Below are positions 1 to 8,488 of a DNA stretch of 64,000 nucleotides, one piece after another. Each line of letters opens with the position of its first letter. Position 1 is the stretch's first letter. The stretch comes from Apiotrichum sp. Y4204 (Eukaryota > Basidiomycota > Tremellomycetes > Trichosporonales > Trichosporonaceae), in the NCBI GenBank assembly GCA_025531455.1, contig JAMYHL010000058.1, positions 186,001 through 250,000 of the forward strand, in the 5' to 3' direction. The position numbers were made by a program, and so were the translations under genes. The notes under the pieces are model-generated. The model was not told the origin of the DNA, ran no database searches, and was given only the letters and a program-made list of their open reading frames with translations.

Positions 1-1106
1 CAACGCCCGCGTCGTTGATGTAGCGGCGCTCGACCTCGTCGGGGCAGATGGTCGGCCACCAGACGGCGCGGTTGGAAACAGCGGCAAACGCCTTGGCAAG
101 CGCCTTGGGGACAGTCGGGGCAGAGGACTCGGGCTTCATGGTGAGCTCGGCGACGAGCGCGAGGATCGACTCGTACGAGTGGAGGGCGGGGCCGGGGAGG
201 GAGAATGTCGAGGCGACCGATGTGACAGGAGCGTCGAGCATGACCTTGAGGGCCTCGGCAACGTCCATGACGTGGACAGGAAGGATCTTGGTGTCGTTGA
301 GCTTGAAGAGGATGGGGAAGTTGGCCGCGGCGTTGAGGAGCCAGTCCTCGGGGCCGTACATTTGCGCGGGGCGCACAATGGTGGCGTTGGGGAAGGCATC
401 ACGGACGGCGCGCTCGCCGCGATACTTTGCGCGGTAGACCTGCGAGGTGGATGTGGGCGAGGCGTTGAGGTGCGAGACGTGGACGAGCTGGTCGACGCCG
501 GACGCCGCCGAGACCTCGGCAATCAGGCGCGCAGCCTTGACGTGCACGTCGTCATAGTCAAAGTTGCGCGTCTCCCAGTCACGGCCGACGAGGTTGTAGA
601 CCGTGTCCGAGTGGCGGACACACTCGTGGATCTGGTCGGGGTTCCGGCAGTCCCACTCGAGGGGCACAATCTGGCCGAGGTCGCCAGTGACGCGGAGATG
701 GCGCTTGGCGTCCTCGTCGCGGTAGGGTACAATGACCTGCGTGCCCTCCTTTGCGAGCTTGGAGACGAGGTAGCGGCCGAGGAAGCCGGTCGCGCCAAAG
801 ACAGTCGCGACGTGGCCCGAGACCGCCGAGCGGCCGCCGGTGGGCGGTCCCGCCTTTGTAATCGGCGTCGCGCGGTGCGTCTTGGGCTGGTTGAGGACGG
901 TGAGGTCGTGGGCCGCCTGGGGTCAGTGGGGGCTTGCGCGCGATGCCACGGCACCATGAACGTACGCGGGTCGCCATGCGGGGCGCGACCGAGGCCGCGA
1001 CCTTTGACCGGAGGGCAGGAGCTGTGTGTGTGAGTGGGCGGGGCGTTTGTCGTAGCGTGTGTGTGACGGGGAGAGAGAGCTGCTTACCGAAGCGGACTGA
1101 CGCCAT
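1..1106 (-). CDS. NDUFA9: NADH:ubiquinone oxidoreductase 39/40-kDa subunit (NDUFA9), 3' end outside window
   Basis: Accessory subunit of mitochondrial complex I with an atypical short-chain-dehydrogenase fold that binds NADPH structurally. Exons read on the minus strand are 1106-1088, 1021-966 and 916-1. Both introns have GTAAGC or GTACGT donors, and exon phases close exactly. The N-terminus (MASVRFAPALRSKVAAS) is basic and looks like a mitochondrial presequence. A Rossmann motif follows (VATVFGATGFLGRYL), then the family stretch YNLVGRDWETRNF and the YxxxK-like region around VYRAKYRGERAVRDAF. About 330 residues are inside the window, so only a short C-terminal part should be missing. The gene starts back to back with the VHS-GAT gene, and 556 bp between them hold both promoters. 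The identity is secure at family level; the first exon rests on splice consensus. Confidence 0.9.
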
Positions 1107-1662
1107 TGTGCCCCTAGAGATGTGGATAGAGTGGAGTGTGTAGGGGGGGTGAGCACAACAGGATAGATGGTGTCGGTGGCTTCTGTGATATCCTCTGCTG
1201 GTGGTTGGACAGCGAACAACCACCGGAGTACAGTGAGCAACAGCACTCCACCACCGTACCGTACAGTGCGGCTCGGAATTGGACGGAGGAATCGAGTGTG
1301 GCACCCAACCCCCAGTGATACCTCCACTCTGACACGTGGCATCTGCTCCCGCTCCGCGCGCCCGCCCCTGTCGACTTGGCACGCGCCCGCTTGCTTGACG
1401 TACGTCCGTCGTGGTCGACGACCTCTTTCGAGCTCATTCTCATCGACGTCGAGCTCGCTTCCGAGCAATCTTCTTCATCTCAGCCCCTTCGCTTCTCCCT
1501 CTCTTCATCTCTCGGCCGCACTCCGCAGAGCGTGCCGCATCCTCCCTCCTGGCGCCAGGTGACAGAAACACCGCCCGCTCGGACCACTCTCCTATCTCGG
1601 GTGCACGCGTCAGCGCCTCCACCGCGTCCCCCTTTCTCGTCACTCCTCCCCCTTCCCCCACC
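1107..1662. promoter_or_regulatory. Divergent intergenic promoter, NDUFA9 / VHS-GAT
   Basis: This 556-bp gap separates two divergently transcribed start codons, so both core promoters and 5' UTRs must lie here. The right half (about 1480-1660) is strongly CT-rich on the plus strand, as is common just upstream of fungal start codons. I see no clear TATA box and no further open frame with family resemblance. Confidence 0.4.
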
Positions 1663-3172
1663 ATGCTCGGCCCCAGCGGACGGCCGTGGGGCGGCCGCTC
1701 GGCGGTGCAGTCGCTTGTTGGTATGTCGTGAGAGACCGACGATCGCTCAGACCGCCCGTTGCTCACCCCCAGACCAGGCATGCGACCCGACGCTGCTTTC
1801 CCCGAACGACGTCGCTATCATGGAGCTCATCGAGTTGATGAACAAGAAGAAGGGGAATAGGTGAGTTAATGTTTTTCGATCGCAACTCACGGCAGTGCCC
1901 GTGAGGCAACGCACGCGCTGCTGGTGTACATCAACTCGCGGAACCCGAACCAGTCGCTGCTCGCGCTCAACGTCCTCGACCGCCTTGTCAAGACTGGCGG
2001 ATACCCGATCTATCTCCAGATCAGCACAAAAGAGTTTCTCAACGAGCTTGTGCGCCGTTTCCCCGAGCGGCCGCCGATGGTCATTGGTCGTGTGATGGGG
2101 CGGATTCTCGAGGTGTGTGGTGCCGCGCCTGCGCGCCTGCGCTGCGTCTGTGCTCGTTGCTTACGCCCAGCTCATCCACGAGTGGAAGAACACAATCTGC
2201 GTGACGTCAAAGTATAAGGATGACCTTGTTCACATCCGCGACATGCACCGCCTCCTCAGCTATAAGGGCTACCGCTTCAAGGCGTTTGATGCCGCGCGCG
2301 CAATGGCGAATGTCAACCCGAACCAGGACCTCAAGTCGCCGGACGAGCTCGAGGAGGAGGACCGCGCGGCAAAGCAGGCCAAGCTCCAGGAGCTCATCCG
2401 CCGCGCGACCCCGCGCGACCTGGCTGCCGCGCAGGAGCTCATGAAGGAGCTGAGCGGTGCCGAACCGGAAAAGGCTGTGGATTATGAAAAGCAGACGCTC
2501 ACCGAGCTGGACAAGGTGCAGAGCAAGGCGATCCTGCTCAACGACATGCTCGACAATGCCAAGGAGGACGAGAGGATAGGTCTCGACGGCGACGTGTACG
2601 ACCAGGTGGCGGCTGCATGCCGTGGCGCACGGCCAAAGATTCAGCAGTGGATCGAAAAGGACACGGGCGAGCACGAGGGGCTGATGGACAAGCTGCTGCT
2701 CTGCAACGATCTCATAAACAACGCGCTCGAGCGCTTCCAGGCGGCCAAGAAGGGCGACTGGGCGGCCGCGCGGGAGATTGCGCGGCAGGGCATTGACAAC
2801 GCGGCCGCAGCCACCTCGGCGGGCGGCAAGGGCAAGGCCACAAACGACCTCATCTCGTTTGACGCGTTTGCGGACGACGACGAGCCGAGCAGCAGTGGCG
2901 GCGGCCTCGCGCTTCCCTCGGGTACGGCCGCCGCCCCGGACACCTCGAACCCCGGATTCACCGCCGGCGGCCTCCCCCTCGACCTCTTCGCCCCCTCCCC
3001 GTCTGGCTCTCCCGGCCCGCAGTCCGCGTCGCCCGGCCCCTCGGTCCAGCGCAAGGACCCCATGTCGTTCTTCAACGTCTCCGCGCCGATGCAGCCGCAG
3101 CAGCAGCAGTACGGCAACCAGTTTGGCGGCATGGGAATGGGTGGCATGGGGGGGATGGGCATGGGCATGGGC

Positions 3173-3210
<38 letters not shown>

Positions 3211-3412
3211 ATACGGCGGTTTCCAGGCGCAGCAGACGCAGCCCACGAATTTCGGCTTTGGCTCGCCGCTCGCACCCTCGCCCGCCGCCTCGCCAGCGAA
3301 CGGCCGCCCCGCGACCAGCGCTGCGCCGGGCGTCGCGTCTCCGGCCCCCGCCCCCGCCGCGCAGCCGAAGAAGAACGACGCGTTCGCCGACCTCGTCGAC
3401 CTCATGGGCTAG
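1663..3412 (+). CDS. VHS-GAT domain trafficking adaptor (GGA/TOM1-like), polyglutamine-containing
   Basis: Predicted adaptor that links ubiquitinated or sorted cargo to clathrin at the trans-Golgi or endosome. Exons are 1663-1720, 1773-1860, 1896-2112 and 2171-3412, giving 534 residues; the second intron is only 35 nt. The VHS domain spans about residues 15-150 (YINSRNPNQSLLALNVLDRL, LIHEWKNTI). A GAT three-helix region covers roughly 200-318. A clathrin-box-like LISFD follows near residue 345. The C-terminal half is Pro/Ser/Gly-rich with an interrupted glutamine run (3175-3214) and ends in a LVDLM motif. No GAE ear domain is seen, so it is closer in layout to TOM1-like proteins than to classic Gga1/2. 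The start ATG is the only one in frame before the VHS domain and sits in a CCACC context. Confidence 0.82.
3175..3214 (+). repeat. CAG/CAA repeat encoding polyglutamine
   Basis: A run of CAG codons with occasional CAA lies inside the VHS-GAT gene and encodes about 13 glutamines. It is preceded by a Gly/Met-rich stretch (GMGMGGMGG type), so the region is low-complexity and probably length-polymorphic. Confidence 0.85.
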
Positions 3413-3549
3413 CGGCATGTTGTAGTGGATAGTACTTTGCATGGGTTATGTCGGAGTGAGGCCGGGACGCGGGAAGTGGACCTGTGGGTTTAAAGAGACG
3501 CAGAGGCGACATGTTCTTACAGACTACATCAACCTACAATGAACAATCT

Positions 3550-4369
3550 CTACCAAACCCCCATCCTGAGCCCTTCGACCATGGCCCCTCCAAGCTCGCG
3601 ACACCTATCCAGCTCGTCCTCCTTGATAGTCTTGATAGCGAGGCACGTCTCGGCCGTCTGCGCATGCGTTATAACAATGATCCCCTCGGCAACCTTCTTC
3701 AATCTCCACCCTGTACATATCCTGTCGAGCTGGCGCATCGCCCCCTCGCCATCGCTCCCCGCACAGATCATGACGCCGTACGGCCGCCCATTCGCTTTAC
3801 CGAGTACATGATAGTAACTCCGGTCAAAGAAGTCCTTCATAACCCCCGCGAGGGTAGCGAGGTTTTCGGGCGCCGCAAAGAGATATCCCGCCGCAGAGAG
3901 GATATCCTCTGGTCCCGCATCGCGCGCAGACACGAGCCGCACCTCAATCTCCGGCGCCGGCTGTCCGTCAACTAAAACTATATTTATTGCGACCCACCTC
4001 ACCGTCTCCCGCGTCCCACTCGTCCTGTGCCGCGGAGCGCGCGGCGTCCGCCGCCGCCGCGGCCATCTGCCGCGCCCCGTCCGTGAGCGAGTGGTAGACG
4101 ATCAGGAGGGTGCGCGTCTCGCGCTCCGGGGCCGAGGAAGAAGAGGAAGAAGAAGAGGAAGAGGTTTTTTCCTCGCCCGATGAGGGTCCAGAGGTGGCCA
4201 TCTGCTTGACGCTGCAGAACGTGCTTGGGCGGGGTGTGCTCGCGAACCCTGCGCGCAGAGCCGGAGCGGTGAGGGCAAGCGGTGTACCGGCTATCGGAAG
4301 CGGAAGCGGAGAACGGGGGCGGCACGCGCGCGCGCTGCCGAGTGCGCGGATGAGAGGGGAGGCGCGCAT
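3550..4369 (-). CDS. Flavodoxin-family / NADPH-dependent FMN reductase-like protein with N-terminal leader
   Basis: Predicted FMN-binding oxidoreductase. Exon 1 is 4369-4003 and exon 2 is 3971-3550, 262 residues in total, joined across a 31-nt intron with a GTGAGG donor and a TTTTAG acceptor. The core begins with TLLIVYHSLTDGARQMA, a phosphate-binding-loop-type start. It continues with GYLFAAPENLATLAGVMKDF, a long aromatic FMN-proximal stretch, and GRPYGVMICAGSDGEGA. Upstream of the core are about 95 extra residues: an Arg/Ala/Pro-rich segment that could be a mitochondrial leader, then a serine run encoded by a GAAGAG-type repeat (opposite strand). Translation could instead start at an internal Met (MATSG, about residue 57). 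The core resembles compact bacterial flavodoxin-family proteins as I remember them. Substrate and pathway are unknown. Confidence 0.75.
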
Positions 4370-5162
4370 GGTAGCCGGTGGGGGTGCGAGCTGTATTCAG
4401 AGTCGAGGCGTTGCGAATTGTTAGTGTCCCGAGTCGCGTGAGATGCAGTTGTGGTTGTGGTTGTTGGTTGTGGTCGTGACCTCCGCCGCAGCGCTTGGCG
4501 ACGAAGGAGGCCTAGTACTTGAGTAATGACGTCGACAAAGCCCCCCACGCTGTACGCACTCAGAGGCGCCATTTGGCCGATGTGAAAAGTGTCGGCTCGT
4601 GTCGGACCTCGACGACGAGACGCGGCGCACGGCGACGCGGCGAGGCGGGCGACGGGTGACGGGCGACGGGGCAACGTGTCGCGCCGTGCCATCACTGCTG
4701 TCAGTCTTTATAGTTACACGGCTGCTGGTCTCCGCGTTGGCTCGGCGTCCGGATTGAGAAAGACGCATATGCCTATATGAGATATATAGATATATGAGAA
4801 GGAGATACGCACGTGTCGCGCCGTCGCGCCCGCGCGCCCGTCGAGCGCTCGTCACCGCGTCATGGAGGAAGCAAAATGCCTCGCTTCCATCATCCCGATT
4901 CCGATTCCGACGCGGAGGTGCGCGGAGCTCAACCTCGCAGCAACGCTCGTCACACCTCACCGCTCTCTCTCAGATCGATTGCATGCGATGCCCGAAAAAA
5001 ACTACGGACAAGGTGATACAACAGGCGCAGCCTGGATACAGCGATACTGTACACGTCGGGACTGGTGCATGCATGATGCAGGAGGGAGGGGTATCCGGTC
5101 GAGATCCGGGGATGGATAGATACCACCTCTCGCCCGGCCTCGCGCGTCGCGGCGCTCGGCGA
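4370..5162. other. Intergenic region without a supported gene
   Basis: This region lies upstream of the flavodoxin-like gene and downstream of nicotinamidase (both minus strand). Open frames here have low-complexity Arg/Ser/Thr composition and no family resemblance. A striking AT-rich patch of TATATGA/GATATA steps at about 4767-4800 stands out from GC-rich surroundings and could be a TATA region, but no start codon fits it well. Confidence 0.4.
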
Positions 5163-6370
5163 TTAGTCCCGGAGCCACGCCTTGAGGTCGTCCTCCCACT
5201 TTGTGTTCTCGCGGCCGATGGCAACACCGCCGAGCGCCTCGACCTTGTCGTACACCTCGGTGGTGTCGATGGGGTCCATGCCGCGGCAGGCGGGCGCGAC
5301 GACGGCGACCTGGAAGCGGCACGAGAGGGCCGAGAGGGCCGTGTGCGCGACGCAGTAGTCGGTCGCGAGGCCGGCAATGACAAGCTTGGTAATGCCCTCG
5401 TGGCGGAGGAAGAGCTTGAGCTCGCGGATCTGCATGGGGGGCACCTCCTTCGGCGGCTCGGCCGGGTTCACGCCGTCAGTGACGTACCCGTCAAACGCAG
5501 AGTAGCCCTCGACGCCCTTGTGCCAGCCCTGGGAGTGAGTGGACGTAGACAAAGTGGGCATGGTGCGGGGATGGGATGCAGGGTGAGGATGCAGGATGCA
5601 GGATGCAGGATGCAGGGTGTGTTGTGCGGGGTGGCCAGCCCGTGGCCCAATGGGGTTTAGCTTGAGGTAGCATGGTGGCGCTCAACCAATGCGGGGTCGA
5701 CGCCACTGCGCTCATCGCTGTGGGGACTGGGACCAGCATCCACAGCAAGCAGGGAGCCGGGAGACGAAGCCGAAGCCGACTCGATGCTGGATGCATGGCG
5801 GCGAGGCCGGCGACGACGCCTGCGACGATGACCGTGGATGTCGAGGGAGTGATCCGAAGCGACTATTCATCCATTGCCCACCTCCACCCCGGATACCCCG
5901 GCCCAGCACGCGGCGACTCACCTTGCGGACAATCTTGAACTTGTCGCCCTGCTTCTCGAGGATGGGGAGGAGGTCGGTCTGGATCTCGGCGCCGACCGTG
6001 TTCTGCATGCAGTGGTCGGGCCAGAGCTTCTGCTCATAGTCCATGCCGCGTGCGTCCTTGAGCTCAATGTTCTGGTTGATCTTCTTGCCGGGATGCGACG
6101 AGGCAAACGAGATGTGGCCCTCGGGGTGGTAGTCCTGGGAGTGAGTGGGGAAACAAGGCAAGAAAAGACGGATCGCGCCCGACTTGCGGCGCTCGCTGCG
6201 CGCTGCGCTCGGCCACGCACCTGGGAGGCAATGACTGCGGTCCACTCAAAGTCGGTGAGGAGCTCGGTGATGACGGGCACGACGCTCATGCCGCCGGGGA
6301 CCATGAGGCGGCCCTTGGGCGGGAGAAAGTCGTTTTGCGCGTCGACGATGAGGAGTGCGGCTTTTGACAT
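5163..6370 (-). CDS. PNC1: Nicotinamidase (PncA/Pnc1 family, isochorismatase fold)
   Basis: Hydrolyses nicotinamide to nicotinate and ammonia in the NAD salvage pathway, removing an inhibitor of sirtuins. Exons are 6370-6221, 6134-5922 and 5528-5163; all junctions are phase 0 and the product has 242 residues, close to yeast Pnc1. Expected active-site elements are visible. The catalytic Asp is D10 in LIVDAQNDF, the metal-binding D51/H53 are in DYHPEGH, and H91 is in WPDHC. A Lys near 125 lies in the GWHKGVEGYSAF segment. The nucleophile is C180 in GLATDYCVAHTAL. The second intron is unusually long for this window (393 nt) and holds a short tandem repeat. The divergent neighbour is calcipressin; no functional link is evident. 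Confidence 0.93.
5577..5622. repeat. Short tandem repeat, 7-nt unit (GGATGCA), inside nicotinamidase intron 2
   Basis: About five copies of a 7-nt GGATGCA unit with small variations (some GATGCAGG and GGGTG steps) lie near the 3' end of the 393-nt intron on the coding strand. The tract is non-coding and likely length-variable. Confidence 0.8.
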
Positions 6371-7206
6371 GATGGATATGGGAGTGGGAGTGGGTAACAG
6401 AGAGAAGTGAGAGATGGATGTGTGAGAGAAAGAGAAAGAAAGAGTGTGATTGGGTTTTGGGGGTTGTTGTGTGTGTTGTCATCATCACCATTCTCTTATC
6501 ACATCCCATGACACGCTCTCTCTTACCTCTCCTCTCTCCCGCCGGGAACCCACTCTACGACTCTCTCTCTCGCTTTTGTGGTGATGCAATGCAACCCCCT
6601 GCTGCAGCATGGCATGCATGCATGAATGCAATTCACTACGATACTGACTGCTGCCAAGTGCATACGTACTCTTTCAAATCGGTCATGGTTTCTGCATAGC
6701 CGCGGTTGGCTGCGATTACCAGCACAGCGCAGCGCAGCGCGTGGAAAGAAGCCTGCAGAACACTCTCCGCGCCAGTCGAAACGCCGCCACCACCAGCAAA
6801 GCAACCATTCCCATTCCATTGACACATGCCTACTGCGGATGCATGCTCTTTTTCCACTCATAATGCCCGCTCGCCACCGCCGTCAGCGGCACCTGTGAGG
6901 CAGAGGTACAGACACATGCATGCCAGCAGCCAGCAGCCTGGTGTGCTGATGTGCTGGAATGCCCCATGATCCCATTTCCACAATACTCACACGCTGGCGG
7001 CACGCGGTCAACGCGGCACGCGACGGCGACTTGTCTGTGTCGGTGGGTGGCGACGTCGACGAGCTCGATCAAGACTTTCAGTAGTAAGTTCTTCGAACTC
7101 GACAGTTTCCATTCTCTCATTCCCACACTCTTCTCTTTCTCTTTCTCACTCTCACTCTCACTCTCACTCTCCCACCCATCTTCATCTTCCCATTTCTCAC
7201 CACACG
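6371..7206. promoter_or_regulatory. Divergent intergenic promoter, nicotinamidase / calcipressin
   Basis: These 836 bp separate two divergent start codons. The calcipressin side carries a pyrimidine microsatellite of CTCACT/CTTTCT steps at about 7133-7180, just before the ATG. The nicotinamidase side is CT-rich on its own strand (6400-6440). Open frames here look random; no gene is supported. Confidence 0.45.
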
Positions 7207-8103
7207 ATGCCCTCCCCGCCCACAACATCCATCCCCCTGCCCCCCGTACCCCCCCTCTCCCCAGGGACATGGGACACGAACACGCTCGCCCTCCTCCTCC
7301 CGCACCAGGCGCTCTTTGCGCCCGCTGCGCTCCGCCTCCTCCGCGACGCGTTCGCCGCATACGGCCACCTCGCGCACTGGGCCCCCGTGCGCGCCATGGG
7401 ACGCGTCATTGTCGTGTATACCGAGGACGAGGCGGCGCAGCTCGCCAAGCGCGAGGGCGACGGGCTCGCGCTCCATGTGGATCTTGATGAGCCGGAGAAA
7501 GATGACACCACAAAGGGCAGGAAGGACACAGAGGACACAGAGGACACAGTAAAGGACTCGAACGCCGGCGAGAAGGGATACTTTCACCGGCGGAAACGCT
7601 CTAGTAACGAGTACGTCCCCAACCACTCTCCCACTAACACTCCCAGCATCGTGCTCCGCGTCTTTGCACTTCCGCGCACGCCGCTCGACGCCGGCCCCGA
7701 CCACCTGCGTCCGCCGGAAGCGGGGCGCAATTTCCTGATTTCCCCGCCCGGCTCGCCTCCCGAGGGATGGGAGCCGATCGAGGAGGAGGGGCCGAACATG
7801 GCGCCGTTGGCGGATGACCTGCGGCGCGCGCTCGAGGCACTCCAGCTCACTGCTCGGCGGGGGAAGGAGGTGATTCTTGACGAGGGGGGCGTGCGTGTCG
7901 AGGTGGAGAATACGGAGCGTGAGGAGGAAAGGGAGTGGGAGGACGGATGGGGCAAGGAGGAGGTGCAGGGTGCCGGAGAGGGAATCTGGGAGATGCCGAG
8001 CCAGGACCGAGGGCCTGCCCTTGCGTTCGATAACGAGGTGGTCAGAAGGGGGCCGCTTACCCCCTCTGGAAGGATTATGCCGACTGCCCGGCCGCCAATG
8101 TAA
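7207..8103 (+). CDS. RCN1: Calcipressin / RCAN (calcineurin regulator)
   Basis: Binds and modulates calcineurin, the Ca2+/calmodulin-dependent phosphatase. The diagnostic RCAN signature FLISPPGSPP is present, followed by EGWEP. Upstream is an RRM-like region (about residues 20-95: TWDTNTLALL, GHLAHWAPVRAMGRVIVVY). The frame is open from 7207 to 8103 (298 residues). However, 7611-7646 is a near-perfect 36-nt intron: GTACGT donor, CTAAC branch site, CCCAG acceptor. Because 36 is a multiple of three and contains no stop, both the spliced product (286 residues, N-D-I-V-L-R at the junction) and the retained product are translatable. The C-terminus is acidic, then Pro-rich. The downstream neighbour on the opposite strand is a Ca2+ exchanger. 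Confidence 0.88.
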   Translation: MPSPPTTSIPLPPVPPLSPGTWDTNTLALLLPHQALFAPAALRLLRDAFAAYGHLAHWAPVRAMGRVIVVYTEDEAAQLAKREGDGLALHVDLDEPEKDDTTKGRKDTEDTEDTVKDSNAGEKGYFHRRKRSSNEYVPNHSPTNTPSIVLRVFALPRTPLDAGPDHLRPPEAGRNFLISPPGSPPEGWEPIEEEGPNMAPLADDLRRALEALQLTARRGKEVILDEGGVRVEVENTEREEEREWEDGWGKEEVQGAGEGIWEMPSQDRGPALAFDNEVVRRGPLTPSGRIMPTARPPM

Positions 8104-8488
8104 TAACGAGGGCACGACGTGAAGCGAGAGCAGAGCGAGAGCAGAGCGAGAGCAGAGCGAGAGCAGAGACACAAGCCACGACCGAGGTGCGCAACAAGGG
8201 TGCACACAAGTACGATTCCCAGATCTCGTCCACAACCCACACTCAACGAAGAAAGCACCCAATCGCCCCAACACGCACGCGCTCCGACACTGTACATACA
8301 CTGGTTGCATAGACGTTACATTCATGTATGCACGTAGACATGCTTTAGCGGCTCGTGTGTGTGTGGATTGTGGAAGGTGAGAGTCAACGATGGAACCAGG
8401 AGCCCAATGTTCAAACCAAAAGTACTGTTTCTGTTTTGTGTCGTGTCGTGTATGTTTGCGAGCTTCAGCTGTTGCGGCTCTTCTCTTC
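8104..8488. other. Shared 3' region of calcipressin and the Ca2+ exchanger, with 11-nt minisatellite
   Basis: This is the convergent 3' intergenic region. It contains about four perfect copies of an 11-nt unit (GCGAGAGCAGA) at 8124-8168, directly downstream of the calcipressin stop codon and so probably in its 3' UTR. No gene or RNA is recognisable in the remainder. Confidence 0.6.

Noticed and set aside
2207..3442. 411-codon minus-strand frame opposite the VHS-GAT gene
   Set aside because: Leu/Arg/Ala-rich antisense shadow with poly-Leu from the CAG repeat.
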